NCBI GenBank assembly: GCA_034670405.1
Contig: JAXDDX010000178.1
Span: forward strand, 434,001-498,000
Source: Hoplostethus atlanticus
Taxonomy: Eukaryota > Chordata > Actinopteri > Trachichthyiformes > Trachichthyidae
Direction of reading: 5' to 3'
DNA: 64,000 nt
In this document: piece by piece, positions 1-15,995 of the stretch
Layout of the letters: the number at the start of each line of letters is the position of its first letter
Numbering within the stretch: the first letter of the stretch is position 1
Program-made: the position numbers and the translations under genes
The notes under the pieces: generated by a model
What the model was told of the DNA's origin: nothing
The model's database searches: none
What the model saw: only the letters and a program-made list of their open reading frames with translations

Positions 1-49
1 TGTGTCACTGCCTAGTATGAAGGTTTTTCTGTCTGTCCTGTGTGTCCAG

Positions 50-5110
<5,061 letters not shown>

Positions 5111-5822
5111 GCCTTGGCCAGCATATTCCCACCCTCCCCTCCTTCTCCTGCGCTGAGGCCCTGAGGCTGAAGCTGCTGTCTCTGGGGGGGGGGTCCAGGC
5201 ATCGCTACTGACTCCCTCCAGTAGATAGGGCAGTAGATAGAAGCAGCACAGCGGGCCAGATGACCGGTCTCAGCAGCCTCTCCCCCCCCCCCGTTTCTTT
5301 TCGATAAGCTCCGTTTGCGTGGCAAGGGGCGTTCCAGTGTTGCCAAAGCTTCTTTTTTTCTTTGTGCGTGCTTTTATAGAGATACTACAGAAACGGGACC
5401 CCCCGGTCCTTCCTGTCCTCTCTCCCTTCCTCCCTGGTCGGACAGTGGAAACAAATTAAGGGGTGTGTCCCTTCGAGTGACCGGAGGAGGACCCTGAACG
5501 CAGCCTTCCACTGGTTCTTGAGAGAATGGTGCTTCTCAGCAACGTGGATTTTAACAATTACCGTATATCTCCAAACCTACTTCGATGAGCCAGAACAGGG
5601 CAACGCAGACACACACACCTCTCACACACACACACACACACACTTATAAACTAACAAAGCAGTGCATAAAACGATAAAAAGTAATGGCTGAGGTTGGAGC
5701 CATTTTTACGAGGGATCTCACCTTTTAAGGCCAGAGCTGATTTTTGGATATCAGTCTTCTTAATCTGCTACTCCTCAGACCACAGACACTGTAATATTGT
5801 CATTAATGCTCAAAACAATAGA

Positions 5823-5867
<45 letters not shown>

Positions 5868-7860
5868 ACAGACTGTCTGTCTCTACTTTGTTAATAATGT
5901 CCATCTGTGCGTTTGTGTATTTGCCCAGCTACGTCACGTCCGAGCGTGCAGGTGTTTTTGCGTCGAAAAAACTATTTTGTAACATTTGTACAAAGCGTTT
6001 TGTTAAGTTAACCTTGTAAATATAAATATTACGTTATCATATTTGTTTTTACTTTTTTTTTTTTTTCAGTTCTTTTTTTACGGTTTACAAAAGTGCGTAC
6101 AAGTGCACGGTCATTGCTTTCAAGAGGTTACTTGAAATGTTTCCCTTAATATATTCTTTTTTGTTTTTGTTTTTTTGTTTTATATTCAATATATATTATA
6201 TATATTTTGTATGGAAAAAAAATAATAAGTACTTTTATTGTGATTTCACCTCTCGTGGGTGTACCTGTTCAAAGCAGATAAGGTAAAAAAGCTAAACATG
6301 ACTCAGCCTGTTCCTTATTTCCTCATAGATTGCCTTTCTATGCAGAAATCCTTTATCTCATCACATATAGTCTCGTCCAACACCCATTAACAAGATGACC
6401 TTTACCTAGCACAGTGGGAACTATTGCTTTCAACAATATAGCATCATCATGTACATAAAGTTATTACATGTAACAAGATGAGAGAAGAATGTTACCTCAG
6501 TAATTATGACATTAGGGTATAATATAGGCAAGGAAGGAGGCGACTCAGTGCCACACTATCTGACTGAGCGCTGCCTGTACCGATCTTCTCACACCGACAC
6601 CAGAAAAACTAACCTCAAGAGAAAGAACGTGCTGACAGTGTTTAAAAGGATTGTTAATATATTGTGTAGTGTACATAAACCCTGCTACACTCGCAATTCT
6701 GTCGGTTGTGATCTGTTTCCATCGTGCCGCCACTCCCACGTGTTCATCTATCTGCACCTTTTACTACCTTGGCGGTTGGAGTTTTCCATAAGGCCAGGCT
6801 CAAGTGAATCCTGTAGGAATCATGTTATGGTACATTACAGGAAGTTGAACACAAATCCCCACTAACGTGAATCGTTTTTTTTCATCGCTCATCTCGACCG
6901 TGGAGCTAATTTGCCACAGCAAATAACAACACAAGGTGCAGAAGAATCCATCTCTCAAAGTCACGGGAGACTGGCTTGTTGTTCGTCCTCGCCCACCGCG
7001 TGGGTCTGACCAAATAAACCATTGAGAAAAGAAAAACAAAAAACAATTTAAGTTCTAGTCTTGTCTTACCTCAAGATTTGTCCTACAAGTGCCTGATTTC
7101 CGGAATGTGTTTTTTTCTTTTTTGTTCTGCAGTGCCATGGTCAGTTCTCATCTTTCCATTTCCCTTTTGTTGTTTCTGGGTAACATGTCTCGGAAAGCCC
7201 TCCCTCCCCCTCCTTGTGCTCGCTGTTATATCTAAGGCGCTGACCCAAAGATGTGTACATTATATACAAGCGGTCTGTCAGAGAGGCTGTTGAAAGCACA
7301 CTCAAGCCAAGGACATGTCTATGCACTCTCTTTGCCTTTAATACGGGCACTAACAGCTATTACCGACGCTGCTAAGAGGGAAAAGGCATAGTATTCTCTC
7401 AGCTGCTTTTGTTAAGAAACTGAGGTCATCTTTCCTGCCTAGTGATTAACAGTATATGATTATGGTACACCTAGCAAGCCCTACTCTAAGACAGCATTAG
7501 GTCATACCAGACAATGGTAGATCTCCTATGATGAACTGTGCAAATTCAAACTGTTACTCTGCATGCGTCAAAAACTGCCCATGCCTTCATCAAGAGGAAA
7601 AGAGAAACTCAACACTTGTCAGTTGTCTGAAATGTGATTTACCTAATGTTTTGTTATTGTATTTGAATATCTTTTTTGTACATACTGTCTGAATATGTAA
7701 CATATTGTATTGTGTACATTTGGAATTGCTTTGAGTAAAAACTATCTAATATGAAAACGACTGGACTGAAGGTTGTCCAACCTGAAACCATTTCCCTCTT
7801 GGCTGTGTGCTTTAAAGCAAGGTTATATGATGATGTAAATAAACAGAACTATGTTTAAAA
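5111..7860 (+). other. arhgap23: arhgap23 3' untranslated region
   Basis: About 2.7 kb of AT-rich sequence after the stop codon with no supported coding potential. It holds a CA microsatellite (5825-5865) and T-rich runs near 6050-6240. The best polyadenylation signal is AATAAA at 7838-7843, followed by an A run from 7857. Taking the UTR to this site is an inference; earlier signals could also be used. Confidence 0.6.
5825..5865. repeat. AC dinucleotide microsatellite in arhgap23 3'UTR
   Basis: About 20 AC units. A shorter CA run lies upstream near 5610-5642. Confidence 0.95.
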
Positions 7861-8613
7861 AAAAAAGGATGGTTTTGTGTGCGTATGCTTTGGGGTCTGT
7901 GGGAATTTGCAAGACATGACATCGTATTTATCATAGTGCTAATTTGTTTCAAAAAGGTCAGGTAAACATTTTCTATTCCAAAAGCCTCGGTGGATAGTTT
8001 TGATATGAGGTGGAGCCCTAACAATGGAAGATGAGGCTTATGTTTGGCAGTGCAGCAAACTTAAAATGGAAGATGAATAATGCCCTCTAGAGGCTGCAGA
8101 TCAGTAAGGTCTCTCCAGGCGCTCTGGCACAGATTGCCTCTGCACAACTTGATCTTGAAATAACTACTATTGGGGTTTCATCTACTAACCCATTACTTGC
8201 ACAGTAAAATATTTAAGCATTCTTTTAATTTATTAAATATTGCTGAGAACAACCGTATGAAACCGATAATCCTCCCAACTCCCAGCTGAACATTTAGAAA
8301 GAGAATAAATTACAATTGCGTTTCTTCTTACGTCAAAAATTAACTACACTGAAGAGACTGCTTTAAGAGTGGGTTAACCTTCATGAGGAACATCACTATC
8401 ATGGCCCATCCCCCTCTGCCATTAGGGCCAGTCAGTGTATTCTTGCTACTCAGAGCCTACTCTGATGTGTGGCCTTTACAAAAAAAACCTTTGTGAATAT
8501 GTTATTCATTCCCCTGACAAAAGCCCTTCATCCTGTAGCTTTATACTTTACAATATTTCATGCCCAACAGAACAGGCGACATGACACAAGTACTTTAATC
8601 AGAATTTCAAAAT

Positions 8614-8619
8614 TTTATT
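8614..8619 (-). other. hexim1: hexim1 polyadenylation signal (AATAAA)
   Basis: The plus strand reads TTTATT, that is AATAAA on the minus strand, about 480 bp after the hexim1 stop. A second AATAAA lies at 9024-9029, so a short and a longer 3'UTR are both possible. Between this point and the arhgap23 end (about 7.86-8.6 kb) no gene is seen; the two genes converge here. Confidence 0.55.
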
Positions 8620-9099
8620 TGCCCTTTTGTTGAAACACAACTGTTAAAATGTTCACTCAGGAATTTATTATTTATGTCTGCAAAAATGTTTTTGCAAGCT
8701 GGCCCAATTAGCTATACTTTGACAATATAATTTTGGGAAAATGCAACATACGTTTTGTTGATTCAAAAATGGAACAATATATTCATACTTACTAAGTTGA
8801 CCAGGAAAAAACAAAACAAACAAAAAATATTCTCATATCCTCAAATACATTCTCTTTATAAAAAGAATCTTTTTTTAATATTTACATTCCTTCTTGGAAA
8901 TAAAAGTTTGAATAGGACACCCTTACAGTCCAAATAGAAAAAGAAACATATCAAGTATTGCATTGCAATGCAAGGACTGAACAGTCCAGGTGACAAACCA
9001 ATTACAGAAAACTGATGACAATTTTTATTTTAAAAAATCCTGTTAAAGTCCCATGTGTTTACCTATTTCAATGGGTTTTTCCAAATTAATTTTTGTCCC

Positions 9100-10212
9100 T
9101 CAGTTGGTAGCGACCTGGCCCTTCTCCTTGCTCAGCTGGTTCTGCAGACGGAGCTCCGTGTTTTGGGCCCTCAGTCTCTCCAGTTCTGTCTCCATCTCGC
9201 CGAGCCGGACCAGCGGGCTCTCCACGGTCAGACCCCCCGGCTCCACGGCGCGCCTCAGGCGGTTGTTCTCCTCCTCCAACCGGGACATGCACTTCTCCAG
9301 CTCCAGGTACTCCTGGACCAGCTCCTGCTTGGTCATGTTCTGCAGACTCTCGACGTGGTACTTCTCGTAGGTCTCGGAAAAGTCCCTCTGGAGAAACTCC
9401 CCACCTGCATTCCCGGGCCTCCCGATGCCGTCGCTGCCTCCGCCGCTACCATCATCCTCATCATCCTCGTTGTCGTTTATATCTTCCTCGCTGGCAGTGT
9501 CTTCCGTACGGCCACCAAAGCCGATGCCACTGGGTCCGGTGAGCCGTCTGACCCCGGTCTCGGTGTTCAGATCTGGCTCCTCTCTGTCGTGCTCATCCAT
9601 CAGGAACTGGGTGGTGTTGTAGGGGGCTACTGGGAGCCCTTTGGCGAACATCTCCTCTCTCACCCGGGAAGCCCTCGCAGTCTCTCTCTCATCGAGGGCT
9701 TTCTTTTCCTCCCAGGAAAGTTTGAAATAAGGCTTCCAGCGGCGCTTCCTCTTAGACGGCCGACGTCTGTGCTTTTTCTTGCCCTGACGCGCATCGGTGG
9801 CGGTGTCAGAGTCGATGTGCCTGCCGCTCTCCCCTTGCACTTGGCTTAAAGTCTCTTCCAGCGGTCCATCTCCGCTGTTACCGTGTGCCGCAAGATTGCC
9901 TTCCCCTGATGCATCGACAGCAGGCTCCTGGCGAGGCTGAGCTGCAACTGGGCACTTGGGGAGTGAGTTTCCGGATGCTAAGGCAGGGCACACCTCCCTC
10001 TGGCCGCCCTGCATTTGCCATAACTTGTCTGTGTTGATATCCCTTCCACCGTTTTCCGCCTGCTGCTGCTGGTCTCTCTGTCGCCCCCTATCGCCATTCT
10101 CTGGAGCGCCATGGTCGTTGGCTGAGAGATGCTCCTCAACGGCTCCGCTCCCACCTGATGGGGCGGCTGAAGTTTTCAGGTGATGTGTCTGGTCAGTGCT
10201 CGGTTCTGTCAT
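9100..10212 (-). CDS. hexim1: HEXIM1, 7SK snRNP / P-TEFb inhibitor (single exon)
   Basis: Uninterrupted 370-codon frame, as expected for the intronless HEXIM family (human HEXIM1 is 359 residues). Residues 1-140 are a low-complexity N-terminus. The arginine/lysine-rich RNA-binding and nuclear-localisation region is at about 145-160 (KKKHRRRPSKRKRRWKPY), followed by KLSWEEKK. The PYNT motif needed to inhibit CDK9 is at 197-200. Acidic stretches follow at about 209-260, and a C-terminal coiled coil (about 285-360) serves dimerisation and cyclin T binding. In this family the protein binds 7SK RNA, then sequesters P-TEFb and blocks Pol II elongation. The start is the first ATG of the frame, in the context ACCAGGATGA. 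The long plus-strand frame 9055-9849 is its antisense shadow. HEXIM2 is less likely on length, but it is a close paralog. Confidence 0.95.
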   Translation of the reverse strand: MTEPSTDQTHHLKTSAAPSGGSGAVEEHLSANDHGAPENGDRGRQRDQQQQAENGGRDINTDKLWQMQGGQREVCPALASGNSLPKCPVAAQPRQEPAVDASGEGNLAAHGNSGDGPLEETLSQVQGESGRHIDSDTATDARQGKKKHRRRPSKRKRRWKPYFKLSWEEKKALDERETARASRVREEMFAKGLPVAPYNTTQFLMDEHDREEPDLNTETGVRRLTGPSGIGFGGRTEDTASEEDINDNEDDEDDGSGGGSDGIGRPGNAGGEFLQRDFSETYEKYHVESLQNMTKQELVQEYLELEKCMSRLEEENNRLRRAVEPGGLTVESPLVRLGEMETELERLRAQNTELRLQNQLSKEKGQVATN

Positions 10213-10584
10213 CCTGGTGTTGTGTTGACGGGCTGCTTTCCCTTACCACATCTCAGGTGATGCTCCTGCCCAATCCCAGCTTTAAAGTCCTTTAAAACTC
10301 GTTAAACTTAATTTGACAAAAAATATATTGTTTCTTTTCTGTAAGATCAGCCACAATTACTTTCTGAGGAAAGTTGAGTTCAACTTTTAAAAGCGCACTG
10401 TCGCTATTTCTAAAGTAAAGTTCTGAGTAGTAAACACTTGTTACTCCTCAAAGGGTTCGTCAGAGCTACTGTTGCTAACTACCGTTAACTGTTTCGGTGC
10501 TGACGGCGCTGTCGTTCACCCAGAGACAACGTTTCGTCCCTACAACAGCGTCCAGTGTGCTACTCAAGAAGAAGGAGCTCGTGT

Positions 10585-10591
10585 TTATATA
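10585..10591 (-). promoter_or_regulatory. hexim1: hexim1 TATA box
   Basis: The minus strand reads CTATATAAAC, a good TATA box about 370 bp upstream of the hexim1 ATG. Initiation would fall near 10555, giving a 5'UTR of about 340 bases with no need for an intron. A GC box-like GGCGGAG sits just beside it. Confidence 0.6.
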
Positions 10592-10611
10592 GTAGCTCCG
10601 CCTCTTGTGGT

Positions 10612-10619
10612 GCGCATGC
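10612..10619. promoter_or_regulatory. NRF1-like palindrome GCGCATGC upstream of hexim1
   Basis: GCGCATGC matches the core of the nuclear respiratory factor 1 site and lies about 25 bp upstream of the hexim1 TATA box. Functional use is inferred from motif and position only. Confidence 0.35.
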
Positions 10620-10659
10620 CGCTGCATACAACACCAGCTGGGATGTGGGGCGTGTAGTT

Positions 10660-13600
10660 TTAATTTCAATGAAGAACTAGGCATGGCCTCCACGCTAAAC
10701 TACATAGCCCACAAAACAAGGATAACTGACTAACATACAAACCAATCATATGTTAGGACTATAGCCCACCCCTCTCTCTGGTAATTGGACAAGAAGGTAA
10801 CTTTACTGTTGCTACGCTTAAAGTATTTTCTTATTGGTTAGTCCAATAGTCCATCAAACGTACGTAAACCACATGAGGAAAGCAGTCCGGAGCATTTTAA
10901 GGACGCTACTATACACATATTAAGGGGACAAATAAAAAAAGGTACTCAATGAAAATTCACTTAAATTGTTTAAGACGATACTAAATGTCAACTGGAGCCA
11001 ACTGGCTGATTTTCTACTTCAGATTACAGGATTTTATTCTGAATTCATGGCATTACAACCCAACGCCAAACCCAGAACAATCAAAACCCTCCTGCGTTTT
11101 GAACAAAATGAAACACACCTCTCACGGAAAGTAGTCCGTTTTGGCTGCACATATAAGAAAATAAACACATACAGCTCTATATTCGCAGTCAAGTATTCCT
11201 CATCAAATACCCGCACAATATGTGTTGTTTGGGTAAATATCAACCAATTAAATGTGTCATTATGGGTATTTTGTGTCTTATGCGGAGTGATATGTTGTAA
11301 GGCAGGGGGTTGAGGGAACCCTGAACCCAGCGTAAACAAACGACATTTATTGTCAAGCTGCCTGTGCAAGCGCAACTACCAGCCCCTCGTTTAAAAAGGG
11401 TGGGTCAGGCAATCTCACATTTGCTCAATCGTTTTATTATTAGTCGACTGAGTGGTTGTAGCTCAATTCTGAACATTACTGCGCAACCCAGTTTCTGAAA
11501 AATGTACAGTGTTAGCTTTACACTGTTGTGTCGTCTGTTAGGGATAAGCTAGCTAGCTAACGTTAGCCAAACGTTGGTTAGCAAGTAATCTTACGATGGT
11601 GCTAGCCCCAGAACAAACTTATAAATCCTTCAAGTGTAAAAAAAAAAAAATGAAATTGTAAAAACAAACGCATCATAATCGAAATAAAAGTGTGATATTT
11701 GAGAACGCCTTGCATTCAATTCACAACGAGCTGTGACCAAGACCAATCTTAACGTTAGCCGACATAATGTACATGAAGCTAGGCTAGCTAACGCTAACGC
11801 ACATTACGTGATTATGTCCGATACTAACGTTAACACATTGGCATATGAATCCATGTAGCAAGTCATTTTCGAACATTTGCACCAATTTTATTGAATAGCG
11901 TAGATATTAAACACGACAATAAACAAGCTCCCGCCTATAGCTACAAAAACAATATGTTAGTTGCTAGCTAGCTGCTAACCAGGCCGTAGTGTTTATACAG
12001 GGTCAGCCTATTTCCTGGAATGTTATGTTTTACTGGATAGTTGTAAAATTTGTAGTGAATTTAGAAATGTACCATACATACATTATGTTGGCACGCTGTA
12101 CGCAACATCCTATCAAAATATATCTAAATGGATTTTCAGTTTGCATTGCAATTGGGGCATAGAGCGCTCGTGAGCTGTTTTTGTTCTGGGAAATAGACTG
12201 TGGCTGATCTTGCAAGCCATTGCTGTAGCTGTGTATGTTCTCATTAGTTTGTTGATGGTTGGTAAAATATAGTTTGGCTTTGTACAGTAAACTAACAGCC
12301 TAGCCATACATTATCTACAACTATTGTCCGATTGTTTGAAATCAGTTGCTGAAATAAAGAACTGCTGACTGAAAAAAAAGTATAGCAACTCTGTTCCTGA
12401 AACAAATATCTTAACAGTGGTTTGTATTGATTTGTGCCATATCACCTGCTTTGGCTACACATATGCTTGCAGGACTGCTGGCACACTGACTGCCTTCTCT
12501 GCCCTGGTTCTGCTTCATTGTAAAAGCAGAGTTGAAGACCATTCTGTCAAGTGTTAATACACTGACCTTATCTTATCCACTGTGTATGCCTTATCACCAA
12601 TTACACACCAGTCTATAGGTTGCCCTTAGATTGGCAAAGCAATTCTGAAGTGAAGAAATTAGTTATGCAGTCTGTGACCTCTTATGGTGAGCGAATGGTC
12701 CTACACTGCCTGGAAATTTTGGCCACAGTGAGTCTAATGGCTACAAACAACATAGGCTTACTGTTTCCACTAATAGAGGCAGGCAGAGTTAGGCACGGCT
12801 CTGCCAAATAGCAAACTGAGCTTGGAATCCATTGAGGAAGAGGTGACATGTTCCAGTTAATATGAAACCTTATGACCATGGGCAATGGGTAATCATACCA
12901 AGGGTGTTCCCAGACTCTCAAACCAAGGAGCAGTGCAGCTACAGCCCCGTAGCTGTTCCTGCATAGATCACAGCTTGAGAGGATTAGCAGACATGACTTA
13001 ATCTCTCACCCCGTTTAACGTGGTTGTTCCTGCAATTGAGAGGAAATGTAAGATCCACATTGTTATCTAGGCCTACCTCTAGCCCTGAAATTTAAGCAGC
13101 AGAAGACGTCTATCCAAGCACAAGAGGTCTACGATTTCAGATCCGCAATGTCTAGAATTAAGACAACACGTCCAGATTTGTGTTTCTGTGGCACACACTG
13201 TTGTTGTTGTTGTTGTTGTGTGTGTGTGTGTGAAAGAGAGAGGTGGAGAGAGACAGAGTTCATCCACATCAGTTGCAATAAATGCATAAATAAAATGAAT
13301 CACTATAAGACTATGTCAGAATAAGGCCCCCCCCCCCCCCCCCCCCACCCGCCTCTGTGTGTGCACGTCCATGTGAGCTGGAGGGTGGCTGTGGATACAG
13401 GGAAACACATTTTATACCCTTACTGGCAGGATCAGCTCTGTCCCTCTCCAAATCACCTTCCTCACTCAGTTATAACTCCATTATAAAGACTTAATTAAGT
13501 TTCCACCCAGTGGTCCTGGACTGTGGGCACCTATCCATTTACACTACAAAAGATTTAGTTCTAGGCTTTCTCCAATCGAGCACATGAGCAGCATCCAAAA

Positions 13601-14327
13601 CGCCAAATCCAAATCCCTTTTGATTCACGTAGAGGATATGTCTGTAAGTCTCGGTGTCGATGATGAATTTAACGAATTTGACTTGATCAGAGACGCTTCA
13701 AATGATCGAGTAATCTGACGTTATGGAGACGTTGCAGTTACTTTTAATAACCGGCAGGGGTCGCTGCTTTATCATTGATTGGCAAGAAGAATCAGGCAGA
13801 TGTTCCTATTTTTGTGGGCGATAGTGAGGCTTATTGCTGCTTATTATTTTATTGTCTTGGGTCCATCCTTTATATGAAAAAAAAAAACTATTTTATAGTG
13901 GGGATAGTGAAACCTCTGATCAAAGCAGTCATTTTATTGTGTCTTTCATTGTGCAAACTTATTGTGAATGAAAAAATATGCCCCCCCCCCCCCTGCTAAG
14001 TTGCCACACTGGGACTGTGACTCCCACCTTAAGGGCATCAGTTGAGCAAAGTAGTGTGACAGTTGAGCAAGGCAGTGTGAGGCACCGGCCATACCATACA
14101 GCCTTAGTGAGTCCAAATGTGATTGTGTTTATTGTTTTTATCATTGCAACCTAGAGCAAAGAAGGAGCACTGGATGATATATTTTTTAAGTAAAAAGAAA
14201 AAAAGAAAATCTCTTCAGGGGAGCATCCAGGACCAATGTTTTCCCTCTATAAGCTGAGTGCATATGGTGACCTGTGTCTAACTATTCAGCATATTGACCA
14301 AACAATAATTCCTTGTCTCCACTCTGT

Positions 14328-14358
<31 letters not shown>

Positions 14359-14565
14359 CCACTCGTCCACGCGCCCCTGCCACTCGTCGTCTATAGTTTT
14401 GTATCTGTGTTTGTTGGGTGGGAGGGGATGGGGGGTGGAAGAAGATGGGGGGTGGAAGAAGGGGGGTGCGCACAGGCATGGCTGCACCGGGGAGGGACTT
14501 TTACTTGTGGAAAGATAGTAGCTGTTGCGCTCCTCTCCCTCTCTCTCTATCGCTCCATCTTACTC

Positions 14566-14570
<5 letters not shown>
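10660..14570. other. Intergenic region between divergent hexim1 and plcd3
   Basis: No coding exon is supported on either strand; the open frames here are short and match no family I know. Contents: an AT-rich stretch with several GCTAGCTAACG-type motifs (11540-11980), a GTT/GT microsatellite (13199-13231), a 20-base poly-C (13327-13346), two shorter C runs near 13981 and 14330, and a CT-rich tract at 14534-14620 just ahead of plcd3. Confidence 0.6.
13327..13346. repeat. Poly-C tract
   Basis: Twenty consecutive C residues between hexim1 and plcd3. The complementary G run could form a quadruplex, and such a run is also prone to length errors in sequencing. Confidence 0.9.
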
Positions 14571-14600
<30 letters not shown>

Positions 14601-14620
14601 CTCTCCTTTCTCTCTCTCTC
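14569..14620. repeat. CT-rich tract in the plcd3 5' region
   Basis: Imperfect CT repeats 140-190 bp upstream of the plcd3 ATG, within the likely promoter or 5'UTR. No TATA box is evident, so the start site cannot be placed. Confidence 0.7.
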
Positions 14621-14760
14621 CTCGGGGTCCTTCTGGAGCAACGAAAATCATCGCTTGCGGGAGGACACCTGCACCCCTTAAGATTTCGCACCGAGTTAAC
14701 TGGCGGGCATCAGTTTATTAAAGCGGGACACTCACTTCTCCGGCGTCTTCACGCGCTATA

Positions 14761-15705
14761 ATGTTAGGCAAGGGCAGGACACCAGCCACCGGTCCCAGTG
14801 AACAGAGGAAGAAGGTGGCGGAGAGGACGCAGGACCCTCTCAGGAGGCTCGGTAAGGAATCCACCGAAAGAGCGAAAACCTCCAGACTGTCGCCACACGG
14901 CCACTGTGTTATTCGTATAGGGACTAATAGTGTCTGTGGTACTCAGTAGCGAGTTTATAGTGACTACAACCCCCTTTATGGTACTTTTTTCTCCTATGGT
15001 ATCACTGTAATATTCCTATAGGGACTGGAACTGAGTAGTAAGTTTACAGTGGCTTTATCGCACTTTATGGTAATGTTTTTATTTTTTACCCTGTGATTTG
15101 TGTAGTATCCTTCTAAAATGTATTCTAGCATTACTCGAGCTATTTTTCTTCAGGCAAGTTTCTTATTTATTTTTTTTTCACAATATGTTTATTGTCATTT
15201 TCTTATGTTATAACATCACATCAAAGAAGACATACAGTAACAATACAACAGTTTGAGACCAGAAATACGTACATTACACAGACACACACACCCACACACA
15301 AACACATTTAACTTGCACCAATATCGGATAAAATACAAATAAAACGAAATATTTCCCTACATTGTTTATAATTTCCTTTCAGGTAAAGCCTATATTTCCA
15401 TCTTTCATGATATTCATATACGGTTCCCAGAGCTGAACAAAGTCATTCCGCTTGCCCTCAGCAATGTAAGTTAGTCTTTCCAGACCGATACAATCCGAAA
15501 GCTCCCTTATCCACATTCTCAATGATGGCGCGTCCATACTCTTCCAGCATAGTGCAATAGCTCTTCTGGCTTGAAGAAGTCCAAAGGCAAGTTTCTTATT
15601 TATTTATTTATTTCAATTTATTTATTTACTGTTGATAGCCATCACTGGACCCCAGGTCTAGTGATCAAGTAAACTGGAACACAAATGGAACTAACTGGTA
15701 GTAGC

Positions 15706-15736
<31 letters not shown>

Positions 15737-15950
15737 GACAGAAGGTTGAATAGATTGTAATTAGTGGTATTGTTATGCTTCAAATCATTATTTGACGACA
15801 TGTGATGGACTTTTATGAAAGAAAGAGTATTGTGACTGCTTTCTAATAGCTTGCAGTTAATATTGAGTCTATTAAGTATTTGCTAAAAATCTCCATTATT
15901 GTCAGCAGGCAGTGACAGTGCAAGGCAGCTTCAAGCAGAGCTCAAATGGA

Positions 15951-15995
<45 letters not shown>

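Noticed and set aside
9055-9849. 264-codon plus-strand open frame
   Set aside because: It is exactly antisense to hexim1; the minus frame carries the conserved HEXIM motifs and this one matches nothing.
10966-11375. Overlapping open frames of about 115 codons on both strands
   Set aside because: No family resemblance, no splice context and AT-rich composition; chance frames in spacer DNA.
14236-14721. 161-codon frame upstream of plcd3
   Set aside because: It is built from CT repeats and C runs; low complexity and no family resemblance.
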